A stretch of 64,000 bases of DNA from Leifsonia virtsii (GCF_030433675.1 NZ_JAROCB010000002.1:248001-312000); one strand, 5' to 3'; shown: positions 1 through 8,473, counted from the stretch's first letter. Translations and numbers: made by a program. The notes: generated by a model from the sequence alone, not told the origin.

Positions 1-1184
1 TGTACACGCACAAGGCGTTCGGCATCCACTTCTTCACGTTCATCGTGTGCTTCATCGTGATGACCTCGGGCATCACGTCGGCGTCGACGGCCTCCCGTGC
101 GTTCGCGGTGAACCTGACGATCGGGTTCGGCCTGCCGAACGACAATCTCACGACTCTTCTGATCGCGCTCGCGTTCATCGTGCTGATCATGCTGGTCAAT
201 CTCCGCGGCGTGTCCGAGAGCGTCTGGCTGAACGTGGTGCTCACGCTGGTCGAGCTGTCCGGCCTGCTGCTCGTCATCTTCATCGGGATGTGGGCGATCG
301 CCGGCGGCAACGCCGACTGGTCGCGGGTGGTCGCGTTCGAGACCCCTGAGGACAAGGGCGTGCTGCTGGCGGTCAGCACGGCCACCTCGCTCGCGTTCTT
401 CGCGATGGTCGGCTTCGAGGACTCGGTCAACATGGCCGAGGAGACCAAGGAGCCGAGCCGCATCTTCCCGAAGATGATGCTCAGCGGCCTCGGCATTGCA
501 GCCGTCATCTACGTGCTGGTCTCGATCACCGTGGTGGCGCTCGTGCCGATCGGGCAGCTCGCCGGCAGCGAGACCCCGCTCGTCACGGCCGTCGAGGCGG
601 CGGCTCCCGGCTTCCCGATCAACGACCTGCTGCCGTTCATCTCGATGTTCGCCGTCGCCAACACGGCCCTCATCAACATGATGATGGCGAGCCGTCTGCT
701 CTACGGCATGAGCAAGCAGAAGGTGCTGCCGCCGTTCCTGGCGAAGGTGTCGCCGAAGCGCAGGACGCCGTGGACGGCCATCCTGTTCACCACGGCCCTC
801 GCGGTCGGCCTGATCGGCTACGTGTCGCTCGACCCGAAGGGCTCGATCGTGGCGCTCCTCGGCGGCACGACGTCCCTGCTCCTGCTCGCGGTGTTCGCGG
901 TGGTGAACGTTGCGGTGCTCGTGCTGCGGAAGCAGCCGGTCGACCACAAGCACTTCCGTGCGCCGACCGTCCTCCCGATCGTGGGCGCGATCACCTGCCT
1001 GTACCTGGTCTTCCCCTGGACTTCCGGCCGCCCGGGCGGCCAGTACACGATCGCGCTCGGGCTGCTCGCGATCGGCGTGCTGCTCTGGGTGGCGGAGCGC
1101 ATCTACGCGGCGGCCGCGAAGCGGCGGTCCGGGGAGCACACGAGAGGCGGGACCGAGGAGGAAGAGGAGGCTTCCCGTCGATGA
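1..1184 (+). CDS. APC family amino acid/amine permease (5' truncated by window edge)
   Basis: The reading frame is open from base 3, so the N-terminal part lies outside the window. The visible ~393 residues hold roughly ten hydrophobic segments and the APC hallmark loop GFEDSVNMAEE followed by KEPSR, typical of amino acid-polyamine-organocation transporters. The protein should sit in the cytoplasmic membrane and import an amino acid or amine with a cation; the substrate cannot be read from sequence. The C-terminus is a charged tail with a run of five Glu. An AT-rich palindromic stretch follows the stop. Family assignment is firm, substrate unknown. Confidence 0.9.
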   Translation, partial: YTHKAFGIHFFTFIVCFIVMTSGITSASTASRAFAVNLTIGFGLPNDNLTTLLIALAFIVLIMLVNLRGVSESVWLNVVLTLVELSGLLLVIFIGMWAIAGGNADWSRVVAFETPEDKGVLLAVSTATSLAFFAMVGFEDSVNMAEETKEPSRIFPKMMLSGLGIAAVIYVLVSITVVALVPIGQLAGSETPLVTAVEAAAPGFPINDLLPFISMFAVANTALINMMMASRLLYGMSKQKVLPPFLAKVSPKRRTPWTAILFTTALAVGLIGYVSLDPKGSIVALLGGTTSLLLLAVFAVVNVAVLVLRKQPVDHKHFRAPTVLPIVGAITCLYLVFPWTSGRPGGQYTIALGLLAIGVLLWVAERIYAAAAKRRSGEHTRGGTEEEEEASRR

Positions 1185-1445
1185 TATGCATTTATAGCGA
1201 CCTATAGCTTCTTGCTATAACTTCCCATAAGTTGCTAGAACGGCTGAATGGATCCGGTCAGAAATCCCTACGCTCCGGGCGCGGGTAGAAAGCCCGCGGC
1301 GCTTGTCGGCCGCGACCTCGCTCTCCGAGAGTGGATGACAGATCTGTGGTCTATGCGCCCGAATACGGGGTGATCGCCTTCACGGTTCCCGGTATGGCAG
1401 CCTTCGTTCTCCGGCAGCGCTCCTGAATCGCCTTGCAGCGTCCCG
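1185..1445. other. Intergenic region with AT-rich start, no gene recognised
   Basis: No convincing gene is seen here. Bases 1181-1240 are only 35% GC by hand count and contain two adjacent inverted repeats. Further on are a CGCGGG/CCCGCG stem-loop near 1278-1296 and a perfect 10-bp palindrome ACAGATCTGT at 1338-1347 that could be a small operator. No riboswitch or tRNA fold was recognised. Confidence 0.5.
1203..1233. promoter_or_regulatory. Tandem AT-rich inverted repeats
   Basis: TATAGC-ttctt-GCTATA (1203-1219) is followed directly by AACTT-cccat-AAGTT (1219-1233), in a 60-base stretch of 35% GC within a ~70% GC region. It could be a regulator-binding site, the end of the permease transcript, or a remnant of inserted DNA. 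Neither arm is followed by a T-run. Confidence 0.4.
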
Positions 1446-1724
1446 CTACGCGTCCCCCGCCCGGTGGCGGGGCTCGCCGCGCTCGACGATGGTCGCCGGG
1501 TCGAGGTCGTCCTCCGGCGGCACGGGCACGTCGCCGACGTCGTCCGGTCCGCCGGTTCCCGGGCGGACGGTGTCGCCGGTGGACTCCGACTGCTTCACCT
1601 CGGTCTCGCGCTCGCTCGACGGGCTGTAGGAGCGGTCCTTGGCTGTCTGGTCCGCGTCGATCTGGTGCTGGTCGGGGGCGACGTCCTGGTCGGCTGCGTC
1701 GCGCTGGTCGGGGGAGGCGTTCAT
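1446..1724 (-). CDS. Small hydrophilic hypothetical protein (92 aa)
   Basis: A short, very polar protein rich in Asp, Gln, Ser and Pro, with no membrane segment and no domain I recognise. The ATG at 1724 was chosen because upstream residues of the longer frame are Arg/Pro-rich and look non-coding. No clear Shine-Dalgarno is seen. It lies divergent to the following SDR gene, which has a similarly polar N-terminus. Composition resembles small disordered stress-related proteins of actinobacteria, but function is unknown and the start is uncertain. Confidence 0.5.
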   Translation of the reverse strand: MNASPDQRDAADQDVAPDQHQIDADQTAKDRSYSPSSERETEVKQSESTGDTVRPGTGGPDDVGDVPVPPEDDLDPATIVERGEPRHRAGDA

Positions 1725-1819
1725 TGGAGGGACGGTACGCGCACATCCCGGGTGGCCCAAGCCCCTGACGGGCTCCCGTGCGCGGTGTTGCCTGGTGGGA
1801 CGACGAATGGAGGTCATGG

Positions 1820-2659
1820 ATGTCTTTCCCTGAACAGCAGCAGCAACCGCCCGGCCGCACGGACGAGATGGATCCGCGCCCGGACCACGGCGAGGAGAGC
1901 TACCGCGGGAGCGGGAAGCTGACCGGAAAGGTCGCCCTCATCACCGGGGCCGACAGCGGCATCGGCAAGGCGGTCGCCATCGCCTACGCGCGCGAGGGCG
2001 CCGACGTCGCCATCTCCTACCTGGAGGAGGACGACGACGCGGAGGACACCGCGACCTGGGTGCGGGAGGCCGGCCGGAGGGCGCTCCTGCTGCGCGGGGA
2101 CGTGTCCGACCCGCAGCACTGCCGCGACCTGGTGGCCCGCACGGTCGAGGAGCTCGGCGGGCTCGACATCCTGGTCAGCAACGCGGCCTACCAGATGACG
2201 CACGAGTCGCTGGAGGAGATCCCGGACGAGGAGTGGGACCACACGATCGCGACCAACGTGTCCGCGTTCTTCCACCTGACGAAGGCGGCCGTCCCGCACC
2301 TGAAGCCAGGGTCGAGCATCATCGGCTCGTCGTCGGTGAACTCCGACATGCCGTCTCCGACGCTGCTTCCCTACGCGGCGACGAAGGCGGCGATCGCGAA
2401 CATGACGGCGTCACTGGCGCAGCTGCTCGGGGAGAAGGGCATCCGCGCCAACAGCGTCGCGCCCGGACCGATCTGGACGCCGCTGATCCCGTCGACCATG
2501 CCCGTCGAGAAGGTCACCCAGTTCGGGAGCGACACCCCTCTCGGGCGTGCGGGCCAGCCGGCCGAGCTCGCGCCGGTGTACGTGCTGCTCGCCTCCGACG
2601 AGGGCTCGTACATCTCGGGTGCGCGGGTGGCGGTCACGGGCGGCCGTCCCGTCCTGTAG
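1820..2659 (+). CDS. SDR family oxidoreductase with polar N-terminal extension
   Basis: A 279-residue short-chain dehydrogenase. The cofactor motif TGADSGIG is at 42-49, NAAY begins at 121, the catalytic Ser lies near 170-172, and Tyr185/Lys189 form YAATK. The first ~35 residues (Gln/Pro-rich, then DEMDPRPDHGEE) match the extension seen in YghA/YhdF-type general-stress SDRs. The ATG at 1820 was chosen over an in-frame upstream start because GGAGG lies six to seven bases before it. It probably reduces or oxidises an alcohol/aldehyde with NAD(P); substrate unknown. A strong hairpin follows the stop. Confidence 0.9.
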   Translation: MSFPEQQQQPPGRTDEMDPRPDHGEESYRGSGKLTGKVALITGADSGIGKAVAIAYAREGADVAISYLEEDDDAEDTATWVREAGRRALLLRGDVSDPQHCRDLVARTVEELGGLDILVSNAAYQMTHESLEEIPDEEWDHTIATNVSAFFHLTKAAVPHLKPGSSIIGSSSVNSDMPSPTLLPYAATKAAIANMTASLAQLLGEKGIRANSVAPGPIWTPLIPSTMPVEKVTQFGSDTPLGRAGQPAELAPVYVLLASDEGSYISGARVAVTGGRPVL

Positions 2660-2671
2660 CCCACGCACGAG

Positions 2672-2704
2672 AACGGCGCCGGTGGTCAGGCCGCCGGCGC
2701 CGTT
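2672..2704. terminator. Bidirectional hairpin terminator
   Basis: AACGGCGCCGG (2672-2682) pairs with CCGGCGCCGTT (2694-2704). It lies between the convergent SDR and SRPBCC genes, and no T-run is present. Confidence 0.7.
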
Positions 2705-2725
2705 CGCGTGTTCGAGGCTGAGCGG

Positions 2726-3193
2726 TCAGACCGTCTCGCCGCGGTCGACCTCACCGCGCCAGGCGCCGGTCTCGCCGCCCTGCGACTCGATGAACTCCTT
2801 GAAGTTCTTGAGGTCCTTCTTCACCGCGTGGTCGTCGAGGCCGAAGACCTGGCCGACCTTCTCCAGCGCGTCCGACGGCGCCCACTCCAGCTGGACCGTC
2901 ACCTTGGTCTCCGTGTCGGAGAGGCGGTGGAAGGTGACGACACCGGCGTGCTCGGTGTCGCCGGCGACCGACTTCCACGCCACGCGCTCGTCGGGGATCT
3001 GCTCGGCGATGACGGTGTCGAACTGGCGCTCCACGCCGCCGATCTTGACCCGCCAGTGGTTGGTGGTGTCGTCCACCTGGGTGATCTCCTCCACCTCGTC
3101 GAGGAAGTGGGGGAAGGACTCGAACTGGGTCCACTGGTTGTACGCCGTCGTGACGGGCACGTTCACGTCGATGGACTCGGTCACTGCAGCCAT
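2726..3193 (-). CDS. SRPBCC family protein (polyketide cyclase/dehydrase type)
   Basis: A 155-residue START/Bet v1-like fold protein. It opens with ESIDVNVPVTTAYNQWTQFESFP, the usual first strand and helix of the cyclase/dehydrase family, and ends in a long amphipathic helix around EKVGQVFGLDDHAVKKDLKNFK-type sequence. Such proteins bind hydrophobic ligands, and single-domain versions beside stress genes are common in actinobacteria. The start at 3193 has AAAGGAG upstream. Ligand unknown. Confidence 0.85.
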   Translation of the reverse strand: MAAVTESIDVNVPVTTAYNQWTQFESFPHFLDEVEEITQVDDTTNHWRVKIGGVERQFDTVIAEQIPDERVAWKSVAGDTEHAGVVTFHRLSDTETKVTVQLEWAPSDALEKVGQVFGLDDHAVKKDLKNFKEFIESQGGETGAWRGEVDRGETV

Positions 3194-3306
3194 GTCGGCT
3201 CCTTTCGTAACGCTTCTTGTTGTGGCGATCGGCCCCGACGCTAGGCCGGGCGCCGCGAGCGAGGTAGGGGATGGATTTCCCAGGTTGATCGTGGAAAGGC
3301 CGGCGC

Positions 3307-4482
3307 TCACACGGACTGCGGCGGCCCGACCGGCCAGCGCAGCAGCGCTGCGGCGGGCGCGTCGTCCGGCAGCTCGCCGTGGGAGACCACGATCACGCGG
3401 GCGTCGGTCAGGACCGCGGCGCGCGCGATCGCCACCGACGCGGGGACCACCCCCAGCTCGCCCGCGCCGAAGTCCTGCTCCGGGGCGGTGGCGATCCACG
3501 GCTGCGCGTCGAGCGCGATCGCGCGGCGCTGCCCGTCGTGGGTGCGCTCGGCCTCGCGCGGCACGCACACCAGCACGGTGTCGGCCTGGCTCTGCTCGAG
3601 CGCGGCCACGACCTCGCCGACGCCGAGCGCCTCGCTCCGGCCCTCGCCCTCCGAGCGGGTGAAGATGCGCTCAAGCGCCGCCCGCTCGTCCTCCGCGGCG
3701 ACACGCGCGACGGCCTCCTCGAAGTGCCGGAACAGCTCGGCCTGGTCGTCGCCCGGCGTCGCCTCCAGCTGCTCGGAGACGAGCACGGCCTTCGCCGCCG
3801 CAGGCAGCTCCTCGGTGAGGAGTTCGACGGCGCGCACATCCCCCGCGACCAGGACAAGTCGAGGATGGAAGCGCTCGACCAGCTCCCCGACCCGCTCTGC
3901 GACCATCGCCTCGTTGTGCTTCCAGGTGTCCTCGACGTAGTGCTGGTAGCGGAGCTGCGCCCAGCCGCCGGAGGGGACCTTGTGCACGATCCCGTCCGGG
4001 TCGCCCTGCACGCGTTCGGCGTCGCCCGCCGAGGGCGCCGTCTCACCGCCGGCGGACGGGTCCAGGTCCGGACCGCGGTGCCAGATGGTCGCGCCCTCGC
4101 GGGACGCCTCCACCAGCAGGGCGTGGAAGTCGAACGCGTCCCGGGCGAGCAGGGGGAGAGGGTCGATCACGGGAGCATGCCACGCCCATCCGTCGCGCGG
4201 GATGGCGCCGAGCATGACCTGGTTCACCTCGACCCTGCCGTCGCGGACCGCGAGGAACCGGGCACTCGGGCTCGGGGTGTCGTGCTCGGCGGTGAGGGCG
4301 GCCTCCACCGCGTCGCGGTCGGGCTGCGGCGCGCCCTGCTCCTCCAGCGAGTCCAGCAGCGAGCGGTGACGCAGATCGACCGTGCGCTTGGGGTCGGGGA
4401 GGTCTCGGGAGATGTCCGCCAGCACCGTCGTCCACGGCCCCGGCTCGGCGAGCAGGGGGCCCAGGATGTCGCGCGCGGTCAT
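3307..4482 (-). CDS. baeRF2-type (Rv2629-like) eRF1/Vms1-related protein
   Basis: 391 residues. The layout fits bacterial eRF1-like proteins close to mycobacterial Rv2629: an N-terminal block with LRHRSLLDSLEEQG, a central segment GGWAQLRYQHYVEDTWKHN, and a C-terminal region with VPREAERTHDGQ. The family is related to peptide-release and ribosome-rescue factors, and Rv2629 itself is dormancy induced. The canonical GGQ is not visible; the equivalent position is within GGWAQLRYQ. GGAGG precedes the ATG, which overlaps the stop of the upstream 97-aa gene as ATGA, so the two are translationally coupled. Confidence 0.8.
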   Translation of the reverse strand: MTARDILGPLLAEPGPWTTVLADISRDLPDPKRTVDLRHRSLLDSLEEQGAPQPDRDAVEAALTAEHDTPSPSARFLAVRDGRVEVNQVMLGAIPRDGWAWHAPVIDPLPLLARDAFDFHALLVEASREGATIWHRGPDLDPSAGGETAPSAGDAERVQGDPDGIVHKVPSGGWAQLRYQHYVEDTWKHNEAMVAERVGELVERFHPRLVLVAGDVRAVELLTEELPAAAKAVLVSEQLEATPGDDQAELFRHFEEAVARVAAEDERAALERIFTRSEGEGRSEALGVGEVVAALEQSQADTVLVCVPREAERTHDGQRRAIALDAQPWIATAPEQDFGAGELGVVPASVAIARAAVLTDARVIVVSHGELPDDAPAAALLRWPVGPPQSV

Positions 4483-4772
4483 CGGGAGTCCTCCTCGCCG
4501 GTCTCGGTGCTGAACACCACGGGATCCGGGCCGGTCGCGCCCGGGTCGCCGGGGTCCTCGGCGCCGGTCACGTCGTCGTCCGCGGCCCGCTCCTCTCCGT
4601 CGATCCCGGAGGCGGCCACCACCTCCTGGTCGTCCGTGTCGTCGGGCATCGGCTCGGTCTGCCGCCACTCCTCGACGTGGCTGGGACCGTGACCCTGCAC
4701 GAAGGGCTGCGCCTCGTGGGCCAGCTGCTCGTCCTGGGCCGGTCCGTGCTTCGTGTTGCCTCGTTCGGCCAT
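4479..4772 (-). CDS. Acidic hypothetical protein (97 aa) coupled to the baeRF2 gene
   Basis: A polar, Asp/Glu/Gly/Pro-rich protein with no hydrophobic segment, likely disordered. It begins MAERGNTKHGPAQDEQLAHE with AAGGAG just upstream. Its TGA overlaps the ATG of the baeRF2-type gene. Its leader is a near copy of the leader of the divergent DUF2795 gene, which suggests joint expression. Function unknown. Confidence 0.7.
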   Translation of the reverse strand: MAERGNTKHGPAQDEQLAHEAQPFVQGHGPSHVEEWRQTEPMPDDTDDQEVVAASGIDGEERAADDDVTGAEDPGDPGATGPDPVVFSTETGEEDSR

Positions 4773-4795
4773 GTCGTTCTCCTTCCACGTGTGAA
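4765..4795 (-). repeat. Leader repeat, left copy (inverted relative to 4891-4923)
   Basis: On the minus strand this has TTCACACG (4795-4788), then a 22-base block (4786-4765) that includes the Shine-Dalgarno, the ATG and the next codons of the 97-aa gene. The 22-base block is identical to 4902-4923 on the plus strand. Confidence 0.8.
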
Positions 4796-4890
4796 GGCCC
4801 GTGTGGGCCCGAACGCGACCGAACGAACCACCGGCCCGAGGAGGCTGCAACCTCTTGCCAGCGGACGAGATGGGGGTAGGCGTGGAGGCG

Positions 4891-4923
4891 TTCACACGAA
4901 CGGAAGGAGAACGACATGGCCGA
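4891..4923 (+). repeat. Leader repeat, right copy
   Basis: TTCACACG at 4891-4898 is followed by the 22-base block at 4902-4923 that holds GGAAGGAG, the ATG and the start of the DUF2795 gene. It mirrors the leader of the divergent 97-aa gene, so both genes carry the same translation-initiation region. Confidence 0.8.
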
Positions 4924-5110
4924 TCGCCCCATCCAGATCGACGTGCAGAAGTACCTGAGCGGGGTGGACTACCCGGCGAGCAAAGCCGACCTGGTCGGCA
5001 CCGCGCAGGGTCAGGGCGCTCCGAAGGAGGTCGTCGACGCGCTCGAAGGCCTGCCGGACCGCGAGTTCGACAGTCCGGTGCAGGTCACGGAGGGCATCGG
5101 CGGCAGCTGA
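4916..5110 (+). CDS. DUF2795 domain protein (64 aa)
   Basis: A small protein with the DUF2795 pattern: VQKYLSGVDYPASKADLV, a short Gly-rich turn, then VVDALEGLPDREFDSPVQVTEG. The family is widespread in actinobacteria, often beside stress genes; its biochemical role is unknown to me. GGAAGGAG precedes the ATG. It is divergent from the 97-aa/baeRF2 operon and shares its leader. A hairpin overlaps the stop codon. Confidence 0.85.
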   Translation: MADRPIQIDVQKYLSGVDYPASKADLVGTAQGQGAPKEVVDALEGLPDREFDSPVQVTEGIGGS

Positions 5111-5116
5111 GCCGCC
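5099..5116 (+). terminator. Hairpin at the DUF2795 stop
   Basis: GGCGGC (5099-5104), loop AGCTGA containing the stop, GCCGCC (5111-5116), then a short A-run. It lies between convergent genes. Confidence 0.55.
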
Positions 5117-5137
5117 GAAAAGTCCGGCGCCGCGGCC

Positions 5138-6040
5138 TCAGGCCCAGCGCCGGGCCGCCCAGCGCTCGAACAGGCCGAGCAGCGAGTCGGTGATCTTGCC
5201 GAGCACGGCCAGCAGGATGATCGCGAGGAAGAGGCGGTCGGTGCGGCCGTTGTTCTGCGAGTCGCTCAGCAGGAAGCCGAGTCCCATCGACGACGCGATC
5301 AGCTCGGCGGCGACGAGGAACAGCCACGCCTGGGCGAGAGCGAGCCGGAGGCCGGAGATGACCGACGGCAGCACTGCGGGCAGCTGGACCGTGGTGAACA
5401 GGCGGACGCCGTTCAGGCCGAACGCGCGTCCCGCCTCCACCAGGTGGCGGTCGACGTGCTTGAGGGCCGCGGCGACGGTCGTGTAGACGGGGAAGAACGC
5501 GCCGATCGCGATCAGGATGATCTTGGAGTCCTCGCCGATCTTGAACCACAGGATCAGCAGCGGCACCCAGGCGAGCGACGGGACCGCCCGGATGGCGGCG
5601 AGGGTCGGGCTGAACAGGATGTCCGACCAGCGCGACAGCCCGACCAGCGCCCCCAGCAGCAGGCCGAGCGCCGCGCCGATCGCGAAGCCGATCAGTACGC
5701 GCTGGGTCGAGATAGCGACGTACTGCCCGAGCAGGCCGCGCTGCGCGAGGTCGACCGCCGCCTCCCACACCATCGCGGGCGTCGGCAACTGCGACGACGT
5801 GAACGCGCCGGAGGTCGCGGCGACCTGCCAGACCACGAGCAGGATCACCGGGATGAGGAACCCGGCGGTGATCCGCACCCAGCGGCGGGAGGCCAGCGGG
5901 ACGCGGGAGCCCGCCGGCCCCGGCCCCGGATCCGGTCGCGGCCGCTCGCGGGCGACCGAGATGCCGCCCGCGCCGGCCAGCCCGGCGCCGCCCGCGTAGA
6001 TCAGCGGGCCCTCGCCTCCCGGCGCGTTGCTCGTCGTCAT
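5138..6040 (-). CDS. ABC transporter permease (sulfonate/nitrate/taurine type)
   Basis: A 300-residue inner-membrane permease with about six membrane segments after a ~65-residue polar, Gly/Pro-rich N-terminus. The coupling loop with EAGRAFGLNGVRLFTTVQLP matches the EAA motif of SsuC/TauC/NrtB permeases. It is third in an operon after the ATPase and binding protein; the ATG at 6040 lies eight bases after the binding-protein stop. It should form the channel of an importer for a small organic anion such as an alkanesulfonate, though the ligand is not proven by sequence. Confidence 0.9.
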   Translation of the reverse strand: MTTSNAPGGEGPLIYAGGAGLAGAGGISVARERPRPDPGPGPAGSRVPLASRRWVRITAGFLIPVILLVVWQVAATSGAFTSSQLPTPAMVWEAAVDLAQRGLLGQYVAISTQRVLIGFAIGAALGLLLGALVGLSRWSDILFSPTLAAIRAVPSLAWVPLLILWFKIGEDSKIILIAIGAFFPVYTTVAAALKHVDRHLVEAGRAFGLNGVRLFTTVQLPAVLPSVISGLRLALAQAWLFLVAAELIASSMGLGFLLSDSQNNGRTDRLFLAIILLAVLGKITDSLLGLFERWAARRWA

Positions 6041-6048
6041 GGTGTCCG

Positions 6049-7086
6049 TCAGCCCCCGATGGCGCCCGGGTCGGCCTTCTTGGCGAAGGTCGGGTCGAGC
6101 AGCGTGTCGAGCGCCTTGTCGATGTCGGCCTGCGAGCGGACGTCGCCCGACTGGACGAAGATCGGCCCGACCTTCTTCAGCACGGCCAGCTGCGCCTTGC
6201 CCGGCACGTTGGAGACGTCCAGGTTGGTGCGCTCGGTGATGACCGTGGTGGCGACCGCCGGGTCGATGCCGGCGACGTCGGAGAGGATCTTCGCCGTCTC
6301 GTCGGGGTGCTTCTGCGCCCAGGCCCGCGCGTACTCGTAGGTGTTCACGACGGTCTGCGCCACATCCGGCTTCGACGACAGGAACGACTCGGTCGCGTTC
6401 AGGAAGCCGTAGGTGTTGAACTTCACGTTGCGGTAGATGAGCTTCGCGCCCGACTTCTCGGCGTTGGCCATGATCGGGTCGAGGCCGCTCCAGGCGTCCA
6501 CGGAGCCGTTCTGGAGAGCCGCCCAGCCGTCCGCGTGCTGCAGGTTCTGGATGGTGACATCGCTCGCCGACAGGCCGTTGGCCTCCAGCGACTGCAGCAG
6601 GAAGAAGTACGGGTCTGTGCCCTTGGTGGCGGCGACCTGCTTGCCCTTGAGCTTCTTCACCGAGGTGATCGGGGAGTTCGGGCCGACGACGATCGCCGAC
6701 CACTCCGGCTGCGAGTAGATGTCGATCGTCTTGATCGCGGAGCCGTTGGACCGGGCGAGCAGCGCGGCCGAGCCGGCGGTCGACCCGACGTCGATGGCGC
6801 CGGAGCGCAGCGCCTCGTTGGCCTTGTTCGAGCCGGCGGACTGCACCCAGTTGACGGTGATGTCCTGCTTCTTCAGCGCCTTCTCCAGCCAGCCCTCCTT
6901 CTTGATGACGAGGCTCAGCGGGTTGTAGGTGGCGAAGTCGATGTTGAGCGTTCCGCCCTTGGTGACGCCGGCGGTGCTCTCCGACCCGGCTGCGGCGCCC
7001 TCCCCGGCGACGCAGCCGGTCAGCAGAAGGCTCGTGGCGGCGGCGATGGCCGCGGCGGCGGTCAGGATGGTGGATGTGCGGCGCAT
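6049..7086 (-). CDS. ABC transporter substrate-binding lipoprotein (SsuA/NrtA-like)
   Basis: 345 residues. A signal peptide ends in the lipobox LLTGC (Cys25), so the mature protein is lipid-anchored outside the membrane. The body has the two-lobed NMT1/SsuA-like pattern: GGTLNIDFATYNPLSLVIKK, then EALRSGAIDVGSTAGSAALL and KGKQVAATKGTDPYFFL. It captures the ligand for the adjacent permease and ATPase. Aliphatic sulfonates are the likeliest substrate by family resemblance. GAGAGG lies upstream of the ATG. Confidence 0.9.
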   Translation of the reverse strand: MRRTSTILTAAAAIAAATSLLLTGCVAGEGAAAGSESTAGVTKGGTLNIDFATYNPLSLVIKKEGWLEKALKKQDITVNWVQSAGSNKANEALRSGAIDVGSTAGSAALLARSNGSAIKTIDIYSQPEWSAIVVGPNSPITSVKKLKGKQVAATKGTDPYFFLLQSLEANGLSASDVTIQNLQHADGWAALQNGSVDAWSGLDPIMANAEKSGAKLIYRNVKFNTYGFLNATESFLSSKPDVAQTVVNTYEYARAWAQKHPDETAKILSDVAGIDPAVATTVITERTNLDVSNVPGKAQLAVLKKVGPIFVQSGDVRSQADIDKALDTLLDPTFAKKADPGAIGG

Positions 7087-7117
7087 GATGCCTCTCGGGT
7101 CGCTGTGCGTGGGGGTT

Positions 7118-7975
7118 TCAGTACGGGAAGACGGGGACTGCGGTGGTGCGCTGCTCGCCGTGGGCGCGTCCGTGGCGGTCGATGCCCAGGCCGTCGAGCA
7201 GCTCCGCGCGCAGGGCGGCGAGCTCTGCGGAGCCGCGATCGCGCGGACGGGCGCCGGGAACGGTGGTCACGCTGCGGATCGTGGAGCCGGCGTGCTCCGG
7301 CTCGGTGCCGAGCAGGACGACGCGGTCGGCGAGCTGCAGGGCCTCGTCTACGTCGTGGGTGACGAGCAGGATCGTGGTGGGGGCGGCCGCGTGGACGTCC
7401 AGCAGCAGGTCCTGCATGCGGAGCCGGGTGAGCGCGTCGAGGGCGCCGAACGGCTCGTCGAGCAGCAGGACGCCGGGGTTGCGGGCGAGCGCCCGGGCGA
7501 GGGATGCGCGCTGCGCCATGCCGCCGGAGACCTCGCGCGGCCGGAGGGTGGCGGCGGCGGTGAGCCCGACGAGGTCGAGCAGCCGGGCGACGCGCTCGCG
7601 GCCGGCGGCGCGGTCGAGGCCGCGGGGGAGTCCGAGCGCGACGTTGTCGGCGAGGGAACGCCACGGGAGTAGACGCGGCTCCTGGAAGCCGACGGCGCAC
7701 CGTGCATCCACACCGGCGACCGGGGTGCCGTCGATCAGGGCGGCACCCGCCGTGGGGGCGTCGAGGCCGCCCGCGATGCGCAGCAGCGTCGACTTGCCGC
7801 AGCCGCTCGGGCCGAGGATCGCGACGACCTCGCCCGGCGCGATGCGGAGGGACACGTCGCGCAGCACCACGCGGTGCCGGTCGGACGACCGCTTGTCGCG
7901 CTTGTCTCGCACCTCGAAGGCGCGCCCGACACCGTCGAAGGCGACGGGGAAGGCGGAGGACAGGGCGGCGGTCAT
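7118..7975 (-). CDS. ABC transporter ATP-binding protein (SsuB/TauB-like)
   Basis: 285 residues with all ATPase motifs: Walker A GPSGCGKST (55-63), Q-loop VGFQEPRLLPW, signature VSGGMAQR (149 onward), Walker B LLLDEP and H-loop TH (206-207). It is the first gene of the importer operon. A TAGCGT -10 box lies nine bases before the ATG, so its mRNA leader is very short. The C-terminal ~60 residues are family-variable. Powers uptake through the downstream permease. Confidence 0.92.
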   Translation of the reverse strand: MTAALSSAFPVAFDGVGRAFEVRDKRDKRSSDRHRVVLRDVSLRIAPGEVVAILGPSGCGKSTLLRIAGGLDAPTAGAALIDGTPVAGVDARCAVGFQEPRLLPWRSLADNVALGLPRGLDRAAGRERVARLLDLVGLTAAATLRPREVSGGMAQRASLARALARNPGVLLLDEPFGALDALTRLRMQDLLLDVHAAAPTTILLVTHDVDEALQLADRVVLLGTEPEHAGSTIRSVTTVPGARPRDRGSAELAALRAELLDGLGIDRHGRAHGEQRTTAVPVFPY

Positions 7976-8065
7976 GGTGTTCCGACGCTACCGAGGGGCG
8001 GCGCTCGCCCGCTGGGCCGCTGAAACGCTACGTAATGAAAGTTGTCCGGCGGTGCCGGGGGCGCG

Positions 8066-8473
8066 TCAGAGGGAGGCGCCGGGGACGCCGGAGATCACGA
8101 GCGCGGCGCCGCCGATCCACACGCCGATGGCGAGCACGATGCCCACGAGCGGCACCCAGAAGGCGATGCGCCGCCGGATCAGCAGCACGACCGCGACGAT
8201 GACGGCAGCGACGGTGACCGCGCCGGGGCCGAGGAGCGCGGTGAAGAACCCGGCGCTCATCCGGTCGGTGTCGCACACGGTGGACGCGCCGCACGGGTCG
8301 CTCGCGAAGACCAGGAAGAACGCGAAGAACGTGAGGCCGATGGCGATGGCCCCGCCGATCACGAGCAGGACGATCGTGGTCACGAGGTCCCACACGACGA
8401 CGGGCCGGCGCGGGACGGGCGGCGGGGCGTAGCCGGGCGCGGGAGGGCCGTAGGCGGGTGGCGGCGTCGTCAT
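8066..8473 (-). CDS. Small three-helix membrane protein with Pro-rich N-terminus
   Basis: 135 residues: a Pro/Tyr-rich cytoplasmic start (PPPAYGPPAPGYAPPPVPRR), three hydrophobic segments at roughly 28-54, 76-98 and 104-127, and a Cys pair (61 and 67) in the first outer loop that could form a disulfide. GGAGGAG precedes the ATG. It lies just downstream of xth, co-directional. It resembles DUF6264-like proteins of Microbacteriaceae; that name is from memory and unchecked. Function unknown. Confidence 0.75.
   Translation of the reverse strand: MTTPPPAYGPPAPGYAPPPVPRRPVVVWDLVTTIVLLVIGGAIAIGLTFFAFFLVFASDPCGASTVCDTDRMSAGFFTALLGPGAVTVAAVIVAVVLLIRRRIAFWVPLVGIVLAIGVWIGGAALVISGVPGASL

Noticed and set aside
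1351-1922. Several overlapping open frames on both strands
   Set aside because: Arg/Gly/Pro-rich composition and no ribosome-binding sites; only the 92-aa minus frame and the SDR gene look coding.
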